Shown in pieces: positions 25,749 to 34,262 of a stretch of 64,000 nt of DNA (the stretch's first letter is position 1; each line of letters opens with the position of its first letter). The notes below the pieces were generated by a model that searched no databases, was not told where the DNA came from, and saw only the letters and a list, made by a program, of their open reading frames with translations. The position numbers were made by a program, and so were the translations under genes. The DNA comes from Pleomorphomonas sp. (GTDB lineage Bacteria > Pseudomonadota > Alphaproteobacteria > Rhizobiales > Pleomorphomonadaceae): assembly GCA_029976075.1 (NCBI GenBank), contig JARKNW010000012.1, positions 124,001 through 188,000 of the forward strand, written 5' to 3'.

Positions 25749-26398
25749 GTGACCTCTCGCGCGAGCGCGCCTTCATCCTGCGCGAAACCCGCAGCAAAGC
25801 CCCCCCGCTGGTGCCCGAGATCCGGCTCAGGCTTGCCGACGAGGCGATGGATCTCTGGCAAGCCACCGAGGCAGATCTCGGTCGCGCCGGCCTGCCTCCT
25901 CCTTTCTGGGCCTTTGCCTGGGCCGGAGGACAGGCGCTCGCCCGCCATGTGCTCGACCATCCCGAGATCGTTCGAGGCGCGCGTGTACTCGACTTCGCAG
26001 CTGGCTCCGGCATTGTCGCCATCGCGGCGGGACTTGCCGGCGCGAGCGAGGTAGTCGCCACCGATATCGATCCCTATGCCCGCGCTGCCATTCTGATCAA
26101 CGCAAGCGACAATGGGGTGGCGCTGAGCGCACCGGCGACCGACTTCCTCGATTGCGGCGCCGCGGGCTTCGACGTCGTGCTGGCTGGAGATGTGTTCTAC
26201 GAGCGCCCCATGGCGGTCCGCGTCGAACCTTTCCTGCGTGCCGCGCAGACGGCGGGCGCCGCAGTTCTGTTCGGCGATCCGGGCCGCGCCTATCTGCCGA
26301 CCGCAGGCATCGCACCGTTGGCGAGCTATGATGTGCCGGTGCCGCGCGCCATCGAAGACCGCGATATCAGGACCACCCGCGTCTGGCACTTCACCTGA
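25745..26398 (+). CDS. Class I SAM-dependent methyltransferase (ETF-beta lysine methyltransferase-like)
   Basis: This 217-residue Rossmann-fold methyltransferase has the SAM motif VLDFAAGSGIVAIAA near 79-93, then the acidic VVATDIDPYA, and DVVLAGDVFYE (motif IV region). The N-terminal LPPPFWAFAWAGGQALARHVL is typical of the METTL20/Nnt1-type protein lysine methyltransferases, which include bacterial enzymes acting on the electron transfer flavoprotein beta subunit. That target is inferred from resemblance only. The GTG start at 25745 overlaps the EVE gene stop; the longer frame runs back through that gene. Confidence 0.85.
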   Translation: MSDLSRERAFILRETRSKAPPLVPEIRLRLADEAMDLWQATEADLGRAGLPPPFWAFAWAGGQALARHVLDHPEIVRGARVLDFAAGSGIVAIAAGLAGASEVVATDIDPYARAAILINASDNGVALSAPATDFLDCGAAGFDVVLAGDVFYERPMAVRVEPFLRAAQTAGAAVLFGDPGRAYLPTAGIAPLASYDVPVPRAIEDRDIRTTRVWHFT

Positions 26399-26422
26399 TC
26401 AACGTCCCCGTCGCCAAAGCCG

Positions 26423-26440
26423 ATTAGCCGGGCGGCTAAT
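26423..26440. repeat. Short inverted repeat upstream of acs
   Basis: ATTAGCC and GGCTAAT form a perfect 7-bp stem around a GGGC loop, 25 nt after the methyltransferase stop and about 80 nt before the acs start. A TTTT tract appears about 12 nt later. It may be a weak terminator of the upstream operon or an operator for acs. Confidence 0.4.
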
Positions 26441-26518
26441 GGATTTACGTGTTTTGACGGACCATAGTGAAACCGAATGGCGTGTGGCCGAGGAGGGCCT
26501 GACGCGAGGAGGGTTCGG

Positions 26519-28462
26519 ATGTCCGGTGAGGTTTTCGAGGTGCCGGCGGCTATGGCTGCGTCGGCCTTTATCAGCAACGACAAATACCTGGAGCTTTACA
26601 AGCGCTCCGTCGAGGATCCCGACGGTTTCTGGGCATCCATGGCCGGCCGGCTCGATTGGATCAAACCATTCACTCGGGTGAAGAACGCCTCCTACGATCC
26701 GCATCACGTTTCAATCCGCTGGTACGAAGACGGCATTCTCAACGTCGCCTACAACTGCGTCGACCGCCACGCCGACCGCACGCCCAACAAGGTGGCTATC
26801 CTCTGGGAAGGCGACGATCCCACCGAGCAGCGCGCCATCACCTATCGCGAACTTCAGGAAGAAGTCTGCCGCTTTGCCAACGTGCTGAAGGCTTCGGGGG
26901 TCAGACGCGGCGATCGCGTCACCATCTATCTGCCGATGATTCCCGAGGCAGCCTTCGCCATGCTGGCCGCCGCGCGCATCGGGGCCATCCACTCCGTGGT
27001 GTTCGCCGGCTTCTCGCCCGACAGTCTCGCCGGTCGCATCCGCGACGCCGGCAGTTCGCTGGTGATCACCGCTGACGAGGGGGTCCGAGGCGGGCGCAAG
27101 GTACCGCTCAAGACCAATGTCGATGCGGCGCTCGAGAAATGCCCCGGCGTATCCAGGGTGCTGGTCGTCAGGCGTACAGGCCGACCGGTCAGCATGCTTG
27201 AGGGACGCGACGTCTATTATGATGAAGCGGCGAAGGGGCAACCCACCGATTGCCCTGTTTCGCCGATGGGCGCGGAAGATCCTCTGTTCATCCTCTACAC
27301 GTCCGGCTCGACAGGCAGCCCCAAGGGCGTGCTCCACACCACCGGCGGCTATCTGGTCTATGCGTCTCTCACCCATCAATGGGTGTTCGACTGCCATGAG
27401 GACGATATCTACTGGTGTACCGCCGACGTCGGCTGGGTCACCGGCCACTCCTATGTTCTCTACGGTCCGCTTGCCAATGGTGCGACGACGCTGATGTTCG
27501 AGGGCGTGCCGAGCCATCCCAACCCATCCCGCTTCTGGGAAGTCATCGACCGTCACAAGGTGACGATCTTCTATACGGCACCGACGGCCATTCGCTCGTT
27601 GATGGCCTCGGGCGAAGAACCGGTGAAGCGCACATCGCGGGCCTCGCTGCGCATTCTCGGCACCGTTGGCGAGCCGATCAACCCCGAGGCCTGGCTTTGG
27701 TACCATCACGTGGTCGGGGAAAATCGCTGCCCGATCGTCGACACCTGGTGGCAAACAGAGACGGGCGGCATCCTCATCACGCCGCTGCCCGGAGCCACCC
27801 GCCTGAAGCCGGGATCGGCGACACGGCCGTTCTTCGGCGTGGAACCGGCCATCGTCGATGCGCTCGGTAACGTGCTGGAAGGCCCTGCCGAGGGCAACCT
27901 CGTGATATTGACGAGCTGGCCGGGTCAGATGCGAACCGTCTATGGCGACCACGACCGCTTCGTGCAGACTTATTTCTCCACCTACAAGGGCATGTATTTC
28001 ACCGGAGATGGCGCCCGCCGCGATGAGGACGGCTACTACTGGATCACCGGCCGCGTCGACGACGTGATCAACGTCGCCGGCCATCGCATGGGAACGGCGG
28101 AAGTGGAAAGTGCGCTGGTCGCCCACCCGAAGGTGGCGGAAGCCGCCGTCGTCGGCTATCCGCACGACATCAAGGGTCAGGGCATCTATGCCTATGTGAC
28201 GCTGATGGAAGGCGAGACGCCGACCGACACCTTGGCAACCGAGCTGACGCAGTGGGTCAGGAAGGAGATTGGGCCGATTGCCTCTCCCGACAAGATCCAG
28301 TTCGCAGTGGGATTGCCCAAGACCCGCTCGGGCAAGATCATGCGCCGCATCCTGCGCAAGATCGCCGAGGACGACTTCGGCTCGCTGGGCGACACCTCGA
28401 CGCTGGCCGATCCGTCCGTGGTGACCGACCTGATCGACCACCGTCAGAACCGACACGTCTGA
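26519..28462 (+). CDS. acs: Acetyl-coenzyme A synthetase
   Basis: This AMP-forming acetate-CoA ligase activates acetate through acetyl-AMP. The 647-residue protein has the N-terminal ACS segment with [16 protein letters not shown]. The P-loop is [13 protein letters not shown], the adenine-site motif is [10 protein letters not shown], and the hinge [15 protein letters not shown] precedes the C-terminal domain. The acetylation-sensitive catalytic lysine is Lys606 in TRSGKIMRR. The start is fixed by AGGAGG 6 nt before the ATG. The gene appears monocistronic and converges on mbfA, with a hairpin between them. Post-translational control by lysine acetylation is a property of the family, not shown here. 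Confidence 0.97.
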   Translation: MSGEVFEVPAAMAASAFISNDKYLELYKRSVEDPDGFWASMAGRLDWIKPFTRVKNASYDPHHVSIRWYEDGILNVAYNCVDRHADRTPNKVAILWEGDDPTEQRAITYRELQEEVCRFANVLKASGVRRGDRVTIYLPMIPEAAFAMLAAARIGAIHSVVFAGFSPDSLAGRIRDAGSSLVITADEGVRGGRKVPLKTNVDAALEKCPGVSRVLVVRRTGRPVSMLEGRDVYYDEAAKGQPTDCPVSPMGAEDPLFILYTSGSTGSPKGVLHTTGGYLVYASLTHQWVFDCHEDDIYWCTADVGWVTGHSYVLYGPLANGATTLMFEGVPSHPNPSRFWEVIDRHKVTIFYTAPTAIRSLMASGEEPVKRTSRASLRILGTVGEPINPEAWLWYHHVVGENRCPIVDTWWQTETGGILITPLPGATRLKPGSATRPFFGVEPAIVDALGNVLEGPAEGNLVILTSWPGQMRTVYGDHDRFVQTYFSTYKGMYFTGDGARRDEDGYYWITGRVDDVINVAGHRMGTAEVESALVAHPKVAEAAVVGYPHDIKGQGIYAYVTLMEGETPTDTLATELTQWVRKEIGPIASPDKIQFAVGLPKTRSGKIMRRILRKIAEDDFGSLGDTSTLADPSVVTDLIDHRQNRHV

Positions 28463-28466
28463 CATA

Positions 28467-28490
28467 CAAAGGGGCGGCTCATGCCGCCCC
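28467..28490. terminator. Hairpin between convergent acs and mbfA
   Basis: A perfect 8-bp GC stem (28471-28478 with 28483-28490) with a 4-nt loop. On the minus strand it is followed by TTTGT, so it best fits the end of the mbfA operon but can also stop acs transcription. Confidence 0.6.
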
Positions 28491-28528
28491 CTCAACGCCA
28501 AGAACTCAATGGAACTCCGTCCGTTCCG

Positions 28529-29506
28529 TCAACCGCCGCCAATCAGGATGCCGGCCGCCAACACCAGTGCGCCACCAATGACGACCTGAATGACCGCGCG
28601 GAAGAATGGCGTTTCCATGTAACGGTTCTGGATGCCGGCGATGGCCCACAACTCGATGAACACGATGACCAGTGCGATCGCCGTCGCCAGATGGAAGTTC
28701 GGCACCAGATAGGGCAGCGCATGGCCAAGGCCGCCGATCGCTGTCATGAGGCCGGAGGCCAGACCGCGCTTGATCGGCGAGCCACGGCCGGAAATGACGC
28801 CATCGTCGTGGGCTGCCTCGGTGAAACCCATGGAGATGCCGGCACCCACCGAGGCGGCAAGCGCCACCTGGAAGGTCGTCCAGGAGTTCTGCGTGGCAAA
28901 GGCGGTGGCGAAGATCGGCGCCAACGTCGACACCGAGCCATCCATCAACCCGGCAAGGCCCGGCTGAACATAGGTGAGAATGAACTGGCGACGGGCAACC
29001 ATCGCCTCTTCTTCCTGAGCGGACGGCCCGACATTGTCCTCGCGGGCAATCTCGGCACCCTCCATATGGTGGCGCTCCTGCTCGGCCAGATCGCCAAGCA
29101 GACGGCGGGCACCGGTGTCCGAGACGCGCTTGGCGGCCTCCAGATAGAACGAGTAGGCCTGCGCCTCCATCCGCGCCGCTTCTTCGCGAATGCGCTCGAT
29201 CCCGAGATTCTCGACGAGCCATACCGGCTGACGCGCGTAATAGCCGGCGACGTGTTCGCGCCGGATCAGCGGAATGACCGGCCCGAACAGCCGCTCATGT
29301 TCGGCGATCAGGTAGCGGCGGTGGCCATCCTCATCCTTGACCATCTCATCGAACATGGCCGCCGTCGCAGGATAGTCCTTGCGCAGCTTTTCGGCATAGC
29401 TGGCATAGATGCGGGCGTCGTCCTCTTCGCTGGAGATCGCCAGCGCCAGAATCTCCTGCTCGTTGAGGTCGGAAAATCGACGGCGGTTGCCAAGAGAGTT
29501 GAACAT
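28529..29506 (-). CDS. mbfA: Iron exporter MbfA (ferritin-like domain fused to VIT1/CCC1 transporter)
   Basis: This is a membrane-bound ferritin, 325 residues. The cytoplasmic N-terminal ferritin/rubrerythrin-like domain (about 10-160) carries diiron-type ligands in SSEED (25-29), KDEDGH (57-62), MEAQA (113-117) and AEQERHH (141-147). The C-terminal VIT1/CCC1 domain (about 170-325) has TYVQPGLAGLMDGSVSTLAPIFA and four to five helices. In Agrobacterium and Bradyrhizobium, MbfA exports iron and protects against iron and peroxide stress, usually under Irr control. Here it starts 7 nt after the histidine kinase gene and so appears to be the last gene of the PepSY/cytochrome b/two-component operon, an unusual setting. 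The start at 29506 has GAGGAAACG upstream. It ends at the hairpin shared with acs. Confidence 0.92.
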   Translation of the reverse strand: MFNSLGNRRRFSDLNEQEILALAISSEEDDARIYASYAEKLRKDYPATAAMFDEMVKDEDGHRRYLIAEHERLFGPVIPLIRREHVAGYYARQPVWLVENLGIERIREEAARMEAQAYSFYLEAAKRVSDTGARRLLGDLAEQERHHMEGAEIAREDNVGPSAQEEEAMVARRQFILTYVQPGLAGLMDGSVSTLAPIFATAFATQNSWTTFQVALAASVGAGISMGFTEAAHDDGVISGRGSPIKRGLASGLMTAIGGLGHALPYLVPNFHLATAIALVIVFIELWAIAGIQNRYMETPFFRAVIQVVIGGALVLAAGILIGGG

Positions 29507-29513
29507 CGTTTCC

Positions 29514-30914
29514 TCATGAATGGGCGAAGGCGAAGTGGACGCTGCAACCCTCATCCGGAGCAGAACGGATGGAAAGCGCAGCACCGTGCAGTTCAGCGAT
29601 CCGCTCGACGATGGTAAGACCGAGACCAAGAGATCCCGACGCTTTCACCCGACCGAACTCCCCCTGCACCTCGCAAGGAACAAAACCAGAGCCGTTATCG
29701 GAGACAGTGAAACTGCCATCCTTGCCAACCGTTACGGCAATATCGACGTTGCGGCCAGCATGCTTGAGACAGTTCTCTATCAGATTTCTCACCACGTTCT
29801 GTATCAGCGAAGGTACCAACCTCACCATCACCGGGCCGTCGCCATCAAAGGCAATGGTCGAGCCCCGATCGATAACCAGAGGCGCCATGTCGGCAACCAC
29901 CTCCGCGGCGAGATCCGCCAGATCGGTCTCGGCGAAGGCCGCTTCGTCCACCACATCGAGACGCGCAAGCGCCGTCAGTTGCTCGAGAATGTGCAACAGG
30001 CGTTCCACATCGGCCTCGGCCCGGCGAGCACGGGGGTCGCTGATCCGATCGAGCTCGAGGCGAAGCACAGCAAGCGGCGTCCGGATTTCGTGGGCAACGG
30101 CGGCCGAGAACACCTTCTGGGCCTTGACCATCTCGGACGTCCGCGCAAACAGGCGGTTGATCGCCTCCACAAAGCCCGCAACCTCCCTGGGCATGGCATC
30201 GTCGATAGCCAAGGGAACCGGAGATCGCGGATCGATGGCATCGGCGGCGCGTGCCGCCGCCGAGACGGGACGAAGCGCCGCGCTGATGGAAAAAATGGTG
30301 GCGCCGATCGTCAACGCGAGCATCAGGCCCATCGGGACCAGCATGTGATCGATCAACTCTCCGGTCAGAATGGCGGGGAGGAAGTCGTCCGGATCGTGCA
30401 GGACCGCAACATCGACCAGGACCCGTTCGCCATCAATGACGAAGGCGCGTCCACCGGCGACACTCAGTGGCTTGCCCGGTTCGATCGTCCGCTGCCAGAA
30501 ATCCGGCGCGTCAGCCACCGGCGGAAGAAAATGCTCTTCGCATTCTTCACCACAGTTGGAGTAGACGGCCTTGCCTCCATCGATGCGAATGCGAACGAAC
30601 GTGGCAGGTGGAAGATGATCGACCAGATCGGCATCATCGTGCGTAACACCCGCCTCATCCGCTTCATCGACCACGCCGCTGTACCGGCGCAGAACCGGTG
30701 CCGTCGGATCGATCTTCAGGACGCCGTCCACGCGATGGACCGATGCGGCGATGGCCGCAGTCTCCCGTTCGATCAGGATATAGCCGAGTTGCTCGTCATC
30801 GAACCAGTAGCGGGCGAAGATCTGAGCCACCTGCAACAGCATGGCAAGCAGCGCGAATAGCAGGATGCGGCGAGCGACCAGACCGGCAAGCCGCTTGCGG
30901 CGAGGCACGCTCAT
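29514..30914 (-). CDS. Sensor histidine kinase with Cys/Glu/His cluster in the periplasmic domain
   Basis: This 466-residue inner-membrane kinase has TM1 at about 17-37, a periplasmic sensor at about 38-188, TM2 at about 190-212, a HAMP-like linker, and a HisKA domain with phospho-acceptor His275 in AHEIRTP. The HATPase domain has an N-box (NLIENCLKHA), DNGSGF and SLGLGLTIV. The periplasmic part contains C121-GEE-C125-EE-H128, a compact cluster of two Cys, four Glu and one His. It includes an ExxE spacing like that used for Fe3+ sensing in PmrB-type kinases. Metal or thiol-redox sensing is inferred from this and from the iron exporter downstream. It overlaps the regulator gene by 4 nt (ATGA). 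Confidence 0.92.
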   Translation of the reverse strand: MSVPRRKRLAGLVARRILLFALLAMLLQVAQIFARYWFDDEQLGYILIERETAAIAASVHRVDGVLKIDPTAPVLRRYSGVVDEADEAGVTHDDADLVDHLPPATFVRIRIDGGKAVYSNCGEECEEHFLPPVADAPDFWQRTIEPGKPLSVAGGRAFVIDGERVLVDVAVLHDPDDFLPAILTGELIDHMLVPMGLMLALTIGATIFSISAALRPVSAAARAADAIDPRSPVPLAIDDAMPREVAGFVEAINRLFARTSEMVKAQKVFSAAVAHEIRTPLAVLRLELDRISDPRARRAEADVERLLHILEQLTALARLDVVDEAAFAETDLADLAAEVVADMAPLVIDRGSTIAFDGDGPVMVRLVPSLIQNVVRNLIENCLKHAGRNVDIAVTVGKDGSFTVSDNGSGFVPCEVQGEFGRVKASGSLGLGLTIVERIAELHGAALSIRSAPDEGCSVHFAFAHS

Positions 30915-31612
30915 GGCGTCTCTCCGCCTGCCTCATCGTCGAGGCATTCCCGCATCAAGTAGCCAAGACCGCGCACCGTGGCGATCTCGACGCCGCTTTC
31001 AACGCCTTCGAGCCGCTTTCGCAGACGCGAGACGGAGAGATCGAGCGCGTTGGCGGTGAGCTCGCTGTCATAGTCCGACAGGGTCGTTTCAAGTCGGCGG
31101 CGCGGCACCAGACGGCCCACATCGCGCATCAGCGCCTCGCACAGCGCTCGCTCGCGCGGCGGCAGGGCAATGGCTTCGCCGCTCGCCGTCAGCACGGCGG
31201 TTGAAGGATCATAGGCGAGACGCCCCGCCATCAGCACCGGCTGCAGTGCAGTCGGCGATCGTCGCAGCATCGCCCGACAGCGTGCCAGAAACTCCCGATG
31301 GTGAAATGGCTTGACCAGATAGTCGTCTGCTCCCGCGTCAAGACCGGCAATGCGCTCTTCGACGGTTCCGCGCGCGGTGATGATCAGCACCGGTGTCGCA
31401 TCGGCAGCGCGACGGACAGCGCGAAGCAGATCGAGCCCGTCGCCATCGGGCAGCCCCAGGTCGAGGAGGATGAGATCGAAGTCGGTAGCGGCAATGGCCG
31501 CTTCCGCATCTGCAAGCGTCCCAACTGTGTCGAGATGCCAGCCTGCCTCGCGCACGGCTTCTCCAAGCAGTGCCGCGAGGCGAACGCTGTCCTCGACCAG
31601 AAGAAGACGCAT
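30911..31612 (-). CDS. OmpR/PhoB-family response regulator
   Basis: This 233-residue two-domain regulator has a receiver (1-115) with the acidic pocket Glu7-Asp8, phospho-acceptor Asp51 in LLDLGLPDGDG, the ITAR switch and Lys101 in VKPF. A winged-helix DNA-binding domain follows (about 130-222), with the recognition region ELTANALDLSVSRLRKRLEG and the wing RGLGYLM. It overlaps the kinase gene by 4 nt and its ATG shares one base with the stop of the cytochrome gene (TGATG). The operon is thus translationally coupled. Tandem repeats upstream of the first operon gene (32515-32548) are a candidate binding site for it. Confidence 0.94.
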   Translation of the reverse strand: MRLLLVEDSVRLAALLGEAVREAGWHLDTVGTLADAEAAIAATDFDLILLDLGLPDGDGLDLLRAVRRAADATPVLIITARGTVEERIAGLDAGADDYLVKPFHHREFLARCRAMLRRSPTALQPVLMAGRLAYDPSTAVLTASGEAIALPPRERALCEALMRDVGRLVPRRRLETTLSDYDSELTANALDLSVSRLRKRLEGVESGVEIATVRGLGYLMRECLDDEAGGETP

Positions 31613-32160
31613 CAGGCGCGCTTTCTGCCCGTCACCATCGACCAGACGAGATTTTCCCGGTGACGCAGGCTTTCGACAATGGCCGCGGCCGCATGGACCA
31701 GCGCCAAGACCATGATGGCGTTGGCAAAGCCTTCATGCAACATCTCAAGCCAGTCTTCTCCCCAGAAGGCGTCGAGCGTCGTCATCCAGCCGGTAACACC
31801 GGTGGCCAGCAGCAAGATCATGAGGGCCAGCATCATCACCGCGGCGGCCGGGTTATGACCGATGTGGCGGGGCTCCTCACCGCGGGAAAGGGCCATCAGA
31901 TAGGGCACGAGACGCGACGGCGTGGGAAAGAAATCTGAAAAGCGCGCGTGACGGCTACCAATAAAGCCCCATATGAGGCGGATGAGCACGGCGCCGATCA
32001 CCACATAGCCGGCATAACGGTGATAAAGCCGGCCGGGCTTGAGGATGAACAGATTGAGTGAGACGGCGATCACGACCGTCCAGTGGAACAGGCGGACGAC
32101 CGGATCCCAAACCCGGACCGTCCGCGGCGGCATGCTGCCGCCAACGGACTCCTCGGCCAT
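31612..32160 (-). CDS. Cytochrome b561 family protein (Ni/Fe-hydrogenase b-type-like)
   Basis: This 182-residue di-haem b-type cytochrome has four membrane helices. It shows the family start VRVWDPVVRLFHW with His26, a second-helix YHRYAGY with His47, and later histidines in EMLHEGF and LVHAAAA that fit axial haem ligands. Such proteins shuttle electrons between quinol and a periplasmic partner. The PepSY protein encoded 4 nt upstream is a likely partner. The start at 32160 is chosen because it gives the canonical N-terminus and lies right after the PepSY stop; the longer frame overlaps that gene. Confidence 0.9.
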   Translation of the reverse strand: MAEESVGGSMPPRTVRVWDPVVRLFHWTVVIAVSLNLFILKPGRLYHRYAGYVVIGAVLIRLIWGFIGSRHARFSDFFPTPSRLVPYLMALSRGEEPRHIGHNPAAAVMMLALMILLLATGVTGWMTTLDAFWGEDWLEMLHEGFANAIMVLALVHAAAAIVESLRHRENLVWSMVTGRKRA

Positions 32161-32164
32161 GACG

Positions 32165-32452
32165 TCAGTCCTGGCCCGCCTCGTCACCAGCCTTCTCGCC
32201 AGTCGACGGATTGAACAGCACCTCGGCCTTCTTGCCATCCTTGTCGAAGGCGTAAACCTCGTAGCAGGTTCCTTCCACCTTCACCTTCTTGATCTTGCTG
32301 TAGCCGGCGGCCTCGGCCTTGGCCTTGATGGCGTCGACGGAAAGCCAGGTATCCTTGGCAGCATCGGTGCACTTGGCATTCTCGTCGTCGGCAAAGGCGG
32401 CAACCGGGGTCAGCACGACAGCAAAAGCGGCAGCGATCAGAGAGGTCTTCAT
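32165..32452 (-). CDS. Exported PepSY domain protein
   Basis: This 95-residue periplasmic protein has a Sec signal peptide at 1-21 (ending PVAAFA). One PepSY domain follows, with the two strands KIKKVKVEGTCYEVYAFDKDGKKAEVLFNPSTGE. Two cysteines (28 and 63) remain in the mature protein and could form a disulfide. PepSY proteins are periplasmic modulators or inhibitors. Beside cytochrome b561 and two-component genes they are thought to act in redox or metal signalling at the membrane, but no reaction is established. GAGG lies 7 nt before the ATG. It is the first gene of a five-gene operon ending with mbfA; the ribosome site abuts a terminator-like hairpin. Confidence 0.88.
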   Translation of the reverse strand: MKTSLIAAAFAVVLTPVAAFADDENAKCTDAAKDTWLSVDAIKAKAEAAGYSKIKKVKVEGTCYEVYAFDKDGKKAEVLFNPSTGEKAGDEAGQD

Positions 32453-32464
32453 GCGGGTTCCTCG

Positions 32465-32497
32465 AAAAACGGGCCGGCGCATCAATCGCGCCGGCCC
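32465..32497 (-). terminator. Terminator-like hairpin abutting the PepSY gene ribosome site (purH terminator or attenuator)
   Basis: On the minus strand a perfect 10-bp GC stem (32497-32488 with 32480-32471) has a 7-nt loop. It is followed by G and five T (32469-32465). The Shine-Dalgarno GAGG at 32463-32460 starts only one base after the T-run. No promoter fits between the hairpin and the gene, so transcripts of the PepSY operon must read through it. Confidence 0.75.
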
Positions 32498-32514
32498 GCT
32501 CACCATGGGTCGAG

Positions 32515-32548
32515 AAACCTGTCGGCCACCTGTCAAGCGGACAGGTTT
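32515..32548 (-). promoter_or_regulatory. Tandem GACAGGT repeats over a TTGACA hexamer, upstream of the PepSY operon
   Basis: Read on the minus strand, ACCTGTC (32546-32540) is followed by GACAGGT at 32534-32528 and GACAGGT at 32523-32517. The last two are direct repeats with an 11-bp period, as in OmpR/PhoB-type boxes. The outer copies extend to a 9-bp inverted repeat (AAACCTGTC/GACAGGTTT). The middle copy overlaps a perfect TTGACA (32536-32531). A matching -10 at normal spacing is poor (TCGACC), which would suit an activator-dependent promoter. Assignment to the operon's own regulator is inference. Confidence 0.5.
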
Positions 32549-32558
32549 GCCATCCGCC

Positions 32559-34148
32559 TCAGTGACGGAAGTGGCGCATGCCAGTGAACACCATGGCAAT
32601 ACCCGCCTTGTCGGCGGCGGCGATCACTTCGGCATCATGGATGGATCCGCCCGGCTGAATGGCAGCGGTCGCGCCGGCGGCAATCGCCGACTCCAGGCCA
32701 TCAGCGAATGGGAAGAAGGCGTCGGAGGCGACCACCGATCCCTTGGCGAGCGACTCCTTGAGGCCGGCCGTCTCGGCCGCCTCGGCCGCACGGATCGCGG
32801 CAATGCGCGAGGAGTCGACGCGGTTCATCTGGCCGGCACCGATACCGGCAGTGGCGCAGTCCTTTACGTAGACGATGGCATTGGACTTCACGTGCTTGCA
32901 GACCTTGAAGGCGAACAGGAGATCGGCCAGTTCGGCATCGGTCGGCGCGCGCTTGGTGACCACCTTGAGATCGGCAGCCGTGACGACGCCATTGTCGCGC
33001 GACTGGACGAGCAGGCCGCCGGCCACCGTCTTCGCCGTGATGCCCAGCGCTTTCGGGTCGGGCAGGCCACCGGTGACCAGAAGGCGCAGATTCTTTTTCG
33101 CCCCCACGATGGCGATCGCCTCATCGGTCGCCGAGGGCGCGATGATCACCTCAGTGAAGATCTCGACGATCTTCTTGGCGGTTTCGGCATCGAGCGTACC
33201 GTTCAGGGCCACGATGCCGCCATAGGCCGACACCGGATCGCAGCGATGCGCCTTGGTGTAAGCCTCGAGCAGAGTCGCGCCGGTGGCCACACCGCAGGGA
33301 TTGGCATGCTTGATGATGGCAACGGCCGGCACCGAGCGGTCGAACTCGGCCACCAGTTCGAAGGCGGCATCGGTGTCGTTGATGTTGTTGTAGGAGAGCA
33401 CCTTGCCCTGCAGCTGCGTCGCCGTGGAGACGCCGGGACGAATTTCAGTCGAGCGGTAGAAACGCGCCCACTGGTGCGGGTTCTCGCCGTAGCGCATGTC
33501 CTGGGCAAGCTTGCCGCCAACGGCGACGAAATCGCCGGTCTTGCCGCCGAGAACGCTGGCGAACCAGCCGGAAATCGCCGCGTCGTAGGCACCGGTACGG
33601 GCATAGGCCTTGGCCGCGAGGCGCTTGCGGGTGTCGAAGGTGACGCCACCCTGGTCCATCTCGACCAGCACGGCTTGGTAATCGGCAGGCTCGACGAGAA
33701 CCGTGACGTAGGCATGGTTCTTGGAGGCGGCGCGGATCATCGCGGGGCCACCGATATCGATGTTCTCGATGGTCTCCTCATAGCCGGCGCCGCGAGCGAT
33801 GGTTTCCTCGAAGGGGTAGAGGTTGACCACCAGGATATCGATCGGAAGGATGCCATGGTCGGCCATCGCCTTGACATGTCCGGCATCGTCACGGACTGCC
33901 AGCAGGCCGCCGTGCACCTTGGGGTGCAGCGTCTTGACGCGACCATCCATGATCTCCGGGAAACCGGTGAAATCGGCCACTTCGGTGACGGGAACACCCG
34001 CCTCGCTCAAGAGCTTCTTCGAACCGCCGGTGGTGAGCAGCTCGACGCCACGGTCCGCGAGGGCGCGAGCGAACTCGACGAGGCCCGTCTTGTCGGAAAC
34101 GGAAAGCAGCGCGCGCTTGGGAGCGACGCGATCGGGATGGCCAGCCAT
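32559..34148 (-). CDS. purH: Bifunctional AICAR transformylase/IMP cyclohydrolase
   Basis: This enzyme catalyses the last two steps of IMP synthesis in the cytoplasm. The 529-residue protein has an N-terminal IMP cyclohydrolase (MGS-like) domain to about 150 ([31 protein letters not shown]). The transformylase domain has [10 protein letters not shown], and the catalytic Lys-His pair is in [16 protein letters not shown]. It ends in FTGMRHFRH, as in most PurH. The ATG at 34148 has CGGAG upstream. It is the last gene of the htpX-rsmB-heparinase-purH run. Confidence 0.97.
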   Translation of the reverse strand: MAGHPDRVAPKRALLSVSDKTGLVEFARALADRGVELLTTGGSKKLLSEAGVPVTEVADFTGFPEIMDGRVKTLHPKVHGGLLAVRDDAGHVKAMADHGILPIDILVVNLYPFEETIARGAGYEETIENIDIGGPAMIRAASKNHAYVTVLVEPADYQAVLVEMDQGGVTFDTRKRLAAKAYARTGAYDAAISGWFASVLGGKTGDFVAVGGKLAQDMRYGENPHQWARFYRSTEIRPGVSTATQLQGKVLSYNNINDTDAAFELVAEFDRSVPAVAIIKHANPCGVATGATLLEAYTKAHRCDPVSAYGGIVALNGTLDAETAKKIVEIFTEVIIAPSATDEAIAIVGAKKNLRLLVTGGLPDPKALGITAKTVAGGLLVQSRDNGVVTAADLKVVTKRAPTDAELADLLFAFKVCKHVKSNAIVYVKDCATAGIGAGQMNRVDSSRIAAIRAAEAAETAGLKESLAKGSVVASDAFFPFADGLESAIAAGATAAIQPGGSIHDAEVIAAADKAGIAMVFTGMRHFRH

Positions 34149-34262
34149 GAGGATTTCTCCGGGAGTGGGGATGGCCGCGCGATAGCACGAATGGCAGCCG
34201 CGCGGAACCCGCGCCCAATCGATTTGGGTCGGCAATCGCCGCTTTCTTTGCGAAAACCGTTA

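Noticed and set aside
26711..28501. 596-codon minus-strand open frame opposite acs
   Set aside because: Shadow of acs third-position GC bias; no family features.
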